Assembly: GCA_029783825.1 (NCBI GenBank)
Contig: JAREIK010000343.1
Location: forward strand, 4,732,294 to 4,796,293
Reading direction: 5' to 3'
Origin: Sapria himalayana
Taxonomy: Eukaryota > Streptophyta > Magnoliopsida > Malpighiales > Rafflesiaceae
Length of the DNA stretch: 64,000 nt
The translations under genes and the position numbers were made by a program. The notes beneath the pieces were generated by a model. The model saw only the letters and a list, made by a program, of their open reading frames with translations. It was not told the DNA's origin and did not search any database. This document shows, piece by piece, positions 11,781 to 22,781 of this stretch. Numbering within the stretch: the stretch's first letter is position 1; every line of letters begins with the position of its first letter.

Positions 11781-13100
11781 TAACTATATTGCATGTCATT
11801 ACGGTAAGGGGCCATTATACAACATCCAAACTTTTATTCTATATCCAACATAATATATATTGAATGACTAAATGACATCACTTAATTTTAAATAAATGAG
11901 CCTTAAAGATAACATTGTTTTACAAATCTTAGTATCCATAATACTAAAAATAGGTTGCCGCTTGATTAATAGTAAAACTACAGATATAATTCACATGGAA
12001 TCAATATATGGATGAAAGTCCATTATATTACTTATGGATCTCAGTTGATGAGATACTTTCATTAATAAACTTTTGAGACATTGTCTAACCAATTAAATTA
12101 GGTGGAGTAACAAAGTTACAATATTATCTCCTCAGTGTATCACTATCAATATAATAAATCATCTCTCATTTAGAGTCATTCATAATCTCATACCTTTTTG
12201 ACAAATTCATCAACTATCTTTAATGATTGCTTCATATTAAAATTCTTATTCTCCACTCTAATGTTTCTTAAAGACCAAAGATTGATATGCTTTGTAAGTA
12301 TTTGTATTTTCAGCTTCGTAATCACCATATTCACACAATTAACATATGTTTCTCTTATGTTTCACTAGTGGAAACTATATGAGTAAAATCAATGAACAAT
12401 GGTTGTCACCACCTAGTGAGTCATAACATACTCATGCATGTCTCGAGGAGTATCTATCACCCTCTTTTTTGGTGATGATATGACTCACACACTAAAGGTG
12501 AATCTCATAAAAGAATATTTTATATAAATTTCATCTCAATTGAGAACTAGATCATTTATGACATGTATAATGGATTAGTAAATAAAAATATTTATACTTT
12601 TGGCTTCGTAAGTATCATACACACAATGATTAACATACCTAAATTTTGGATTTTAATATACAAGTTTATTTCATGCATTGAAATAAATAAGACTATCATT
12701 TTCTTTTTATCATATACACAAGTGAGCCTTATGGTTTACCTATCAATATCAATAGCTGAAACCATAGTTCAAGATTTATATAATCACCAACTATCAATAT
12801 CTCTAATATAAAATAAATCAAGCATATTCATTCATTAAGAAAAAAACTAATTTTTATCACATATCTCAATTTATACAAACTATGGACCTATGTTAGTTTG
12901 GCAAACATTCCAAAACTCATCCCTAAAAGAGAGGAGTTATAGAGCTGTGCCCCACGATACTTGAGATTAGTATTAATCTTGCATCCGTTCTTACTTGTAG
13001 AACCCATAAAAAGTGTAAAATTCACCCATAGGATTCGTTAATTATCTGGCTTTGCTTGTTGTGTGAGGAAGAAGAAGAGAAAAATAAAATATTTTTGATA
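11781..13100. other. AT-rich stretch without a recognised gene
   Basis: It looks like old retrotransposon sequence by composition and by its position beside the copia cluster. No domain could be read in any frame. Confidence 0.3.
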
Positions 13101-13663
13101 TTTTTTAATCTTCCACTTTTATACTCATGTGACATTGTATTACATTAAGTAGGAAGTCATGACTTTCAAAATATCCTAATTTTGGCTTTAATCTCTTCGG
13201 CTTGATGTCATGAATCTAGATAATGACTATGATTCTTATCTTCATCTTGATTTTTATATAACATAAAGTCATGGTTCTGACAATAACTACAACACTGACC
13301 TAATGTCTCTATTACAAAAAGTCACAGTACAATGAAATAGTCATGGTTTCATGCTTCTACCCTTTTGTCATTTATAAAGAGCCACATAATTGGTCTTTCT
13401 TAAGTTTTATTTGGTAGTAAAGGTATCAGATGGGCCATTGGAATTACACATAATTGTACACTTTTTGTGTGTGTTATATTTTGTTTGTGTTCAAATCAAA
13501 TTATATTATAAAAAAAAGTTTTCATTTTATTTTAAATATACCTTATTAAATGAGAATACTCACACTCATTTAAAATTTAAATTAACATAAAAACCAAAAC
13601 CAAACAAAACTTAAACCAAAAATTAAACAACCTAGTCTGCCCTAAACTTGGACAGACTCAACA
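13100..13663 (-). mobile_element. 3' LTR of a minus-strand copia element (copy R1)
   Basis: On the minus strand the LTR begins TGTTGAGTCTGTCC at 13663, just after a purine run (CAAAAGGAGAGAT) that fits a polypurine tract. The LTR body matches the LTRs at 15135-16439 and 19299-20412 (AATTAACATAAAAACCAAAA and CTCATTTAAAATT on the plus strand). Its lower end is not fixed. Confidence 0.6.
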
Positions 13664-15134
13664 ATCTCTCCTTTTGCCCTATTTAAATAATCCAAATCAT
13701 AGGGAATTTATTTTTTCCCATATACTACAAAAACATTTCTTGTTTCTCATATGAGAAAAGGTTTTCCAAAAATTAAATGCCATCAAATAGCAACCTGAGA
13801 CCTTTACTTTTTCCTCCGAGCCATCAACTCCCCCTTACTCTATTTGATCCTAGAGGGCAACCAAAGTAAAAGGGTTAGATTTTACTTCCAATCTATAAGC
13901 ACCCTTTTGATTAGTGTAATCAATATTAGTGGCTAGAGTAAAAGCCATATTATTAGGGATTCCTTCAAGATTCTTATTTATCTATGAAAAAGATTCTTAT
14001 TATTTATCTATACTGATCATCCTCAATCTCATCAAAGGAGAGGATAGAAGCATCACAATTGTATGCTTTTTTCTAGTCTTATCAACTTTCCTACCATAAT
14101 TAGGTGACTTTTAGATATTAGCTTGGGTAATATAAAGGGAATTTACCATTTTACCTCTCGTTATAGTCAGCGACCCATTTTCCAAGTTTCATTGGTCTTC
14201 CCCAAATTTCCTCATATGATTCATACTATCTAATATTCCTATGGACAATATGTTTATTATAATATTTGATATATTATTGTTATCCTTGAGAAATAATTGG
14301 TATTATATGTTTTTCTTCAGACAAATATCCATGATACTCATTATTCTTGATGTACTTCAATTGCCCATCCTGGCAAATTCATAGTTTCCAAATGAAAATT
14401 TCACAAATCAGTCCGAGTTCAAAATAACTTGGAAGGTGACTATCTTATAATATAATTTCTTCCATTTAGCTTCATCCATATTCTCTGATTTTAAATCACT
14501 GAGAGCTAGTTTAAGTAAGTCACCATTCAATGATGATCATCATGGTAAGTACGCTATTTGGAGTCGAAGTACTTAAAAAGATTACGAGTATTTTCCAACT
14601 ATCATGGAAATGAGCTAAGAAGTAGAGAGATCGAAAACTCATCATCTAGTATTATTTTCATAGATACTAGTTGATTGATCAATGAATGAACAAGACTTAA
14701 ATGAGCAACCATATTAGATCCATCTTGATATTGCATCTTAACCAATCACCAGATTATTAGAGTTTTATTTATTAATATATTTTTCTCATACATTGATTCT
14801 AATTTTTTCAATAACTTATCAGCTTTTACAATAACTGAGATATGATGGAAAGTTGTCTTTCTAACCCATTGTCTCATTATAATAGAGGCCTTTAAGTGTA
14901 ACTTTTTTTATTTGGTCTCATCCATACTTTTTGATTTTGGATCACTGAGAATTGGTACAAGCAGACCCCTCATAATTAAAAGATCACTCATTTTTATTTT
15001 TTAGGTTGAGTAGGTAGAAGGTTCCAATCTAATCATACTAAATAAATTATTTTCTTCATCCATATTGAAGGAATAATCTAACTTCTGAAAAAAAAATTCA
15101 AAAATGCTAGAATAAACTATTACTTTGATATCAA
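13664..15134 (-). mobile_element. Internal region of copia relic R1, gag-preintegrase only
   Basis: Read on the minus strand, 14060-14300 gives NILSIGILDSMNHMRKFG followed by ENGSLTITRGKM and LYIT. This corresponds to the stretch before the integrase of copia polyproteins (family pattern: NLISIGTLDS, then KGSL, then LY). Downstream it passes straight to a purine tract and LTR, with no integrase or reverse transcriptase between. Stops and frameshifts are frequent. The same shortened layout recurs in R2 and probably in R3, whose downstream end is lost. Confidence 0.6.
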
Positions 15135-16439
15135 TGCTAGGGATTGACTGAGATATTGCCCAAAAACAAGAATAGTTATGGAATAAATAATATGTCTAAC
15201 AATTAGATTGATTTGATATTTTTGATCTTTTTAAAAATATTTAATTTTTGATAGAAAAGTTTACCCAAAGATGCACAATAGAAAAATAACATTTTGGGTT
15301 ACTAAACTTTTCAATCAGACTACATAAATAAATATATTTTAAACTATCCGGAATATATATATTTATGATTTTCTACTTATGTTATAAAGTATATAATAAT
15401 CCATCACAAAAATTATATAATCACGGTAAATATTTTGCTCCCAAAATTAGGAGCATATTTACACACACAAAATCCTAACGTCCAAATTATTACAAATCAG
15501 AAGAAATGTTAAAGTATTTAAAAACACTTATAGAATTATGTTTCAATTTTGGACTCTATATTTTATAAGAAATTCTAGTACTACTATTACAACATGAACA
15601 CAGTATGAACATAACACAAGCACAATATGAGCATAATACAAGCACAACATGAAAACAATATGATCACGATATTCTTTAGAACACCACATGAACTCCGTAG
15701 TGACTTGACACAAACTTCACATGAATCCAACACTCTCGTAAATATAAACAAAAATATGAGTAAAATACTCTTCTTAGAGATTCCAGAAACTTAGAATAAA
15801 TTCTATAATATTTAACATAGATCCAAAAGAATAAATTCTATAATTATATAAATGAGAAGTGTTCTCTTTTTTCTTTTTTGTTAACGCAAGCAACATGAAA
15901 ATACACTGCTCATGAAATGAATAACTCATGCATTGAATACTATTCATGAACATGCACATTCATGCAAGCATTGGAAATCCCATGTTTCACGCACACCCAT
16001 AGGTATTTTCATGGGATAAAATCCCACTTTGCAAAAAACTTTATCAAACAAAATGATTCTCATTTTTGCAAATAGTAACCACTTGTGAGTTTTCCATGTT
16101 GTGCATGAGACTTCTCCCATTTCTTTTTTTCCATTTAAGCATAAGTTTAGTGTAAGTTCCTCTCCGCATAGATTATTTTATAATCAAAAAACTAATCATT
16201 TATAGATACATACACTTTAAACAAGAGCACTCACTCTTGTTTAAAATTAAAACAAACCAACATAATATATAAAAAAACAAAATAAACCAAACATATAATA
16301 TTTTAATTTCCCCAAAACCAAGCAAACCAGATACATTTAAAATTCAAATTAACATAAAACCCAAAACCAAACAAAACCAAAATAACTTAACCTAAAAATA
16401 AAACACCCCAGTCTACCCCAAACCCAGGCAAACCCAACA
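15135..16439 (-). mobile_element. LTR shared between copia relics R1 and R2
   Basis: The minus strand starts TGTTGGGTTTGCCTGGG at 16439 and ends CCCTAGCA at 15135, giving about 1.3 kb. A purine tract (GATGGGCAGAT) precedes the start, and a TATCAAAG motif resembling a tRNA-Met site follows the end. It can serve as 5' LTR of R1 and 3' LTR of R2, as in tandem copies joined by LTR recombination. Confidence 0.6.
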
Positions 16440-18330
16440 ATCTGCCCATCTACTCTATTTGGGTAGACTGAGACATATTCTTAATTTAAATTTAAACAAT
16501 CCAAGTCACATAGAATTTATTTTCTCCCACATACTACAAAAATATTTCTTATTTGTTATTTTTCATATGAAAAATAATTTTCTAAAAATTAAAAATAGTC
16601 AAATAACAACTCGAGACCACTACTTTTTACTTCGATCCATCATCTCTCCCTTGATCCAACTGATATAGGAGAGCACCCAAATAAGGGTGTGATTGAGCTG
16701 AGTTACTCATGAGCTACTCTTCATTCAGCTTGTTAAATGCTCGCTCAAACTCATTTATTAAGTTAAACGAGCCAAGCTTGAATATCATTTTGAGGCTCAT
16801 AAGTTAAATGAACCGAGTTTGAACACCCTCAAACTTGGCTTATCAACTCATGAATAGGCTCGTGAGCAAGCTTGTGAACTAGGCTCATGAATAGGCTTGT
16901 GAACCAGGCTCATGAATAGGCTTGTGAACATAGCTCATGAGCAATCACGTGAATATTGCTCATGAATATGGCTCGTGAGCAGACTCATTAAGTAAGCTTG
17001 TAAACAAGCTCATTTGTAGGCTCATTAGATAAGCTCATGAATGTGCTTTAAATGAGCTATCTAAACAAGTTCTAAAGAAGCGATCAAAATGAGCTCTAAA
17101 TGAGCATTCAAAATGAACTATAAACAAGCCTTCTAAACGAGCTATCTAAATGAGCCTTATACGATCTATTTAAATGACCTCTAAATGACCCTTAAACGAG
17201 CTCTTTCTTGAGTTGATGAGCTAACCAAGCGAGCAAACTCAAGCTTGATATAAATGAGCATTTGGTTAGCGAGCTCAAGCTAAGCTCGAGCAACTCATGA
17301 ATGAGCCGAACTCGAGCTCAAATTTTCAAATTCTATCCGAGCTCAAGCCTACTCATTTAAAACTGAGTTGAGTCGAGCTTGCCTAATACTCAGCTCAGCT
17401 TAGTTACATCCCTAAACCCAAAGTAAAAGAGTTAAATTTTATATCCAACTCATAAATTCTCTTTTGATCAGTGTAATCCTCAGGAGCGGCAGGAGTAAAA
17501 CCCATATCATCAGAGATTCCTTTGAGATTTCTATCTGTCTTGAAAAAAGTACAAGAAGAATCTAGATTGACTATCCTTGATCTTCTTGAAGGAAAGAGTA
17601 TAAGTATCATAATTATATGTCTTCCCTAATTGTATCTATTGTCCTATCATCATTAAGCAACTTTCGGATAATAAGTGTAAGCTATTTTTCTACGAAAAGC
17701 TGATCATCTACCCAAATATATCAAAGTCTATGTAACTTAGAATCAATGCTTATAATTTTTTGCCAAACATTTATCATTTTATCCCACACTATAGTTAGTG
17801 ACATATTTATTATGTTTCATTGGTATTCTCTGAATTTTCCTATATGTTCCATACTATCCAACATTCATATGGACAACATGTTCATTCTAATATTCATGAT
17901 ATATCAGACATTCTTAAGAAGTAATCGGTATCCTATGTTTGTCTCAAAATAAAAATCCCCAATGCTCATTATTCTCAATGTCCTTTCATCAACTATATTG
18001 ATTAATCCATTATCCCCAGATGAAAATATCATAATTTACTCCGAGTTTGGAGTGATATGTAAGATGGATGCCTTGTAGAGTAAATTCTTTTACTTAGCTT
18101 AATCCATTCTTTTCAGCTTTGAAATATCGAGAGCTAGTTCAAGTCAGTCACTTAATATTAAAAGATCAATTATTTTTATTTTTCAAGATTTATTGTTAGA
18201 CAGTTTCAACCTAATTATTCAGAGTAAATTATTTTCTTTGTCAATATCTAAAAAAAAATCCAATTATTGAAAGTAAAAATAACAAAAAAATGTCAAAAAA
18301 ATACCAAAAAAACTTCCTTCCATTACTACT
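16440..18330 (-). mobile_element. Internal region of copia relic R2, interrupted by a MITE
   Basis: It parallels R1: a segment encoding MGFTPAAPEDYTDQK and YELDIKFNSFTLG at 17404-17610 matches a decayed version at 13850-14000. The gag-preintegrase segment follows at 17760-18000. The MITE at 16682-17414 splits it. Many stops are present, and no integrase or reverse transcriptase is found. Confidence 0.55.
16682..17414. mobile_element. hAT-type MITE, 733 bp, with 8-bp target duplication
   Basis: The ends are TAAGGGTGTGATTGAGCTGAG and, inverted, TAGGGATGTAACTAAGCTGA. Flanks are CACCCAAA (16674-16681) and AACCCAAA (17415-17422), 7 of 8 identical. The body is made of GAGCTCG, GAGCC and GCTCATGAATAGGCTTGTGA words, partly in tandem at 16860-16930. 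The uninterrupted copy R1 at about 13860 supports the insertion point. It has no coding capacity. Confidence 0.85.
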
Positions 18331-19298
18331 TGTTGGGGATCAACTGAAGTTCAATCCGAAAACTAAGAATGGAGTCGAAAGTTTTTCTCAGTCCAACAAT
18401 AAATTAATAAATTTGATATTTGTCTTTTAAAATCTTTTAATTTTCATCGTTAGAAAATTAATCCAAATATACGCAATGGATTCCAAATGACTTTTTGGGA
18501 TTACAAATTTTTTGACTGAAATACATAAATATAAATATATTTCAAATTGTTTGTCATATAAATAGAATAGTAAATATGAACTATTTTCCTGTAAAAAATT
18601 GAGCATCCACACAAATATATCCAAGTCTATGCAGTCAAAAATCAATAATTATAATTTTCTGCTAAATATTTACTTGATCCAAGCTAATCCTAGCTTGAGT
18701 AATATAAATGAAATTTACTCTTTTATCCTTCATTATAGTTAATGACCTATTTACGTTTCATTCACATTCCATGAATTCCCCATATGACCTGTACAGTTTA
18801 ACATTTCTATGAACAGCATATTCATTCCAATATTCAAGATATATCAGACATTCTTCAGAAGTAATTACTATTTTATGTTTATCTCCTGACAAAAATCCAT
18901 GATGCCCATTATTCTCGTTGTCCTTCTGTTATATATCCTAACTAATCTATTAGATTCATCCATTATCTCTAGTTCAGAATAATATGCCCATTATCTCTAG
19001 GCAAAAATTTCACAAACTAGTCCGAATTCAGAATGATATGCAATATGATTGTCTTGTAGAGTAATTCTTTCAATTAGCTTCATCCATACCTTTTGGCTTC
19101 GAAATACTAATAGCTGGTTCAAGTAAGTCACTCAATATTAAAAGATTTATTATTTTTATTTAAAGATTTATAGTTGGACAGTTCCAACCTAATCATTCGA
19201 AGTAAATTATTTTTTTCATTAATCCCTAAGAAAATAATCCAATCATTGAAAATAAAAATACTAAAAATTACTAAAAAAAACCTTCATTTGATACTACT
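18331..19298 (-). mobile_element. LTR remnant fused to copia relic R3 internal region
   Basis: At 18331 the minus strand ends in CCCCAACA, an LTR 3' end, but the LTR above it is cut short (to about 18560). It runs into a third copy of the gag-preintegrase segment (18720-18960). This suggests an unequal recombination or deletion joining R2 and R3. Near 19290 the minus strand reads CAAGTAGTATCAAATG, a decayed tRNA-Met primer site. Confidence 0.5.
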
Positions 19299-19573
19299 TG
19301 TTAGGGACTGATTGAGATTTAGTTTTAAAACTAAAAATATAGTAGAATTTTTCCTCAATTCAACAATAAATAAATTAATTAATTATTTCTCTTTTAAAAT
19401 CTTTTATTTTCACCATTAAAAAATGTATCTAAAAACATGTTGTGATCTGTGGATTCCAAATAATAATTCAGGTTTACAATTTTTTTGACCAAAATACATA
19501 AATATAAATATATTTCAAACTGTTCGAAATATATCTATATATGTAGATAAATATGCATAAATAAATATGTCCA

Positions 19574-19616
<43 letters not shown>

Positions 19617-20412
19617 TATCCAATATATATATAAATTTATATATTAAATTATAAATAATTACCACAAGCACACACAATTACAAATAAATATTATGCTCCC
19701 AAAAATGGTAGAATATTCATACAATTAAACATAAAATTTAAAATATCACAAAGTCCATAAGACAATTCAATAGTTAAACTATTAATGTAATTGAAAATAC
19801 CCTTTATGATATTTAATTTCTAGAGTATTCTTTTTAAGATTTTCGAGCATCACGGACACAACAAAAATTTCCAATGAATAATCTTTGTACGAACACAGCA
19901 TAAACCGATAAACACCACACATCTACCACATGAATCTCACACAAATACCACACAAACACCACACCAGTCTTTAATCTTCATTTGCAAGTTCTCAAACATA
20001 AGAGATGAGAAATAAATGCTCCATCTTAATTATATTATAAAATTTTATCAAAGAAAGAAACCTAAAAATGACAAGTAACTTTTCATTTTTGAGTGATAAA
20101 AGAGACTCCCAACAAATATTAACACTCACGCGCATAGAAAGAATTTCCAAAAGACCACATTCCATCTGACATTCAAATTTTCTCATTTTCAAATGATCAA
20201 ATTTGTGTAATCTTTTGCTTGTGTTCAAACCAAATTATATAATTAAAAAGTTACCATTTTATTTTTAATATTAATAATACCCCATCAAATATGAGTAGCC
20301 ATATGCTCATTTAAAATTCAAATTAACATGAAAATCAAAATCAAACTAAATCAAAAAAACTTAACCAAAAATAAAACAACCTAATCTACCCCAAACCCAG
20401 GTAGACCTAACA
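19299..20412 (-). mobile_element. 5' LTR of copia relic R3, with (CA)n run
   Basis: On the minus strand it starts TGTTAGGTCTACCTGGG at 20412 and ends CCCTAACA at 19299, about 1.1 kb, with TG...CA ends. It matches the LTR at 15135-16439. A (CA)17-like microsatellite lies at 19580-19613. Confidence 0.6.
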
Positions 20413-20740
20413 AAGATGAGAGTATTATATCCAAACTTCTTCATTGTAACAATTATATGCATATAAAAATTAAAGACACGAGAGACAATAGTTAAGAGGA
20501 AAGGGTTATAAAAATCCTCTGAACCACCTTGTGTGAAATGGTGAATTCTAGATTTTTTGGAACCTCAAAAACATTTCTAGAACCCCAAAAATATTTTTGG
20601 AACTTTTTGTTTTTTGTGGTTCTAGGACTAGAAAAACACATAGCAGCCATTTCTATCCCCCTTTTTTTTCCCATTTTCCCTATTTTTTAACTTTTTTTTG
20701 GTCTCGTGTTTTTGATCCACACTGCAACTTATAAGTTTGA
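20413..20740. other. Unassigned stretch between copia copies
   Basis: It contains short local repeats (AACTTATAAGTTTGAACTTA at 20725-20750; ACCCCAAAAATATTTTTGGA). The 60-residue minus-strand frame here shows no domain. Nothing else is recognised. Confidence 0.3.
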
Positions 20741-22450
20741 ACTTATAAGTTTAAATCAAAAATAGGAAATAGTAGTAACTAAACAAGATTGAACTTATAA
20801 GTTTAAATTAATAATCATACATTGCCATTAAAATTTTAAAAACAAACCAAACCAAAAAAGTTAAAATAAACAAATCAGTCTACCCAATTCAAGGATCGAG
20901 CAGATTCAATAAATTTGTCTCTCTAACGTAGATATGGTGATGTCTTATCAACAAGGATTTTGTTAGCATATCGGTAATATTTTTGTTTGCATGTACTTTT
21001 TTTGACTATAGTTGAATTTTAATTTAAAACATCACCAACTAGCTATTCTAGAGATTTTTAGATATGCTTAGAAAGTTTATCTTGAATAACACTTATCCTA
21101 AGAGTTTGCTTGACCAAGCCTCTAACTATTTCATAGAAAAGAGTTTTCCTAGCTCTCCTTAAGCTTGTTAATTTGTGCTATGTTGAGACCAATGATTAAT
21201 ATATTATTAACGCACAGTAAAAGTATAAGTCTACCATCATCTAATTGATAGCGGACAAAGATGTATTGATCACAAGATGCAAGTTAAAAATTATGAGATT
21301 CAATAAATAAATAAAATTGATTATATCATCACCTAGAGGCTTGCTTGAGCTCATATTTGCTCCTTTTAAATTTGCATACAACATACATTCTTTCCTTTCA
21401 ACTTTAAATCTCACAGGTTGATTCATATAAATGGTCTTGTGAAGGTCATCCTGGAAAAATATTATCTTCACTTTGAGTTGATCAATTTTTAAATCAAAAC
21501 TAGTAGTTAGACTCGCATATACGTTTAAACAATCACCAATACATTGGATCTGATAAAAACTCTAAAGTTTAATGTGCTTGGTCGCTCTCACTACCAAGAC
21601 AATTGATTAGTATGGAAGTTTGCCATATGCATCTACCCTAGGGTTGATAAGAGGGGATTTGGGAGAGAGTGGAAAACAAAAAAACTAGTAGTTAGACTCA
21701 TAATAATTTGAATAGAAGATATCATCACACCCAGAAAAAATTATTTGATCAAAATTAAATCATTTCTTTTGGCTAAATTCCCCCACTACTAATTGAGTCT
21801 TGTGAAGAGCTTTATATCTTGGTTGAGATTCATCATCATCATGTTTTATTTTGAAGATGTATTTGTTTGCTAGAGTCTATTTCCCTTGAGGTAAAGGTAC
21901 CAGATTGTAAGTAAGGTTAATAAGCAAAGGCACTATTTATGCTTCCATAGCCTGAAACCATTCGTATTTATTCTCAAGAGATATAATTTCCTGAAATATT
22001 TTGGATTTCACTAGCATCTATGGGGAAAACATAATCATCGAACATAAATGATATCTAGCAAGATCTAAAACATCTTCTCAACTCAAAATGAGATGTATTA
22101 TCAGAAACAACTCGATCTTGATCAGTTCCAGCAAGAATATCATCTCTCACCTCCTAAACTGGCAAATCCTAAGGCTCAAAATCATCATCATATAAATGAC
22201 TGCTCAACTCTCTTCCCTTGATCTGTTTGATATAAAAGAAATATGCACCAAGTTCATCCAATTAAAAATCTCCCAACACCCATCCTCCGCCGCCACTCAT
22301 ATGAAAGTTGTCAATTTCTCACCATTTCCATAGCCAAAGAAGATGCATAAATGTGAATGCAATTCAATTTTAATCTTTGATCCTTTGTAGAAAACCCCTT
22401 AAATGATCACATGGTATGTACTTCTTAATCAATATTTTATTGGGAACATC
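20741..22450 (-). mobile_element. Copia relic R4 with reverse transcriptase
   Basis: An LTR fragment (up to about 20910, CAGTCTACCCAATTCAAGG on the plus strand) is followed, on the minus strand, by decayed pol. At 21820-22000 it gives WFQAMEA, LTYNLVPLPQGK and NKYIFKIKH, the start of copia reverse transcriptase. At 21340-21480 it gives VKIIFFQDDLHKTIYMNQP and, one frame over, CKFKRSKYELKQASR. At 21190-21240 it gives RLILLLCVNILIIG in place of the LLLYVDDMLIIG core. A jump then joins this to an RNase H C-terminal-like segment (21000-20930). The central DD is lost, so it is inactive. It is the only member of the R cluster with pol. Confidence 0.75.
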
Positions 22451-22616
22451 ACCAACTAGGGCACTCCATTTTTCTTGCACCACTACCAAAGTAAATTGAA
22501 AAAAAAAAAGAGATGTTTCTCATTTTTAATCCTTTTTTTTTTTTAAGAAATGTGAGAAATTATCCCATGGCTTTGTTCGATGGTGAATCTTAGCTACAAA
22601 AAACAATTTAAAAACC

Positions 22617-22647
<31 letters not shown>

Positions 22648-22781
22648 CAAAGGTAAAGACAATTTAAAATTTGCATGTTTAAAATAATAATAGCATGTGA
22701 AGGATGAGAGTTCCCCCACGGATACACTTTTTAGTAAGTAAGACAATTGTCCAATTGCAGCTTTACAATTACAACTAGTAG
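22450..22781. other. 3' flank and UTR region of the 5'-nucleotidase gene
   Basis: From 22650 to 22781 the sequence has ordinary composition and probably is the 3' UTR. Poly-A/T runs at 22500-22640 separate it from the copia relic. Nothing else is recognised. Confidence 0.4.
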
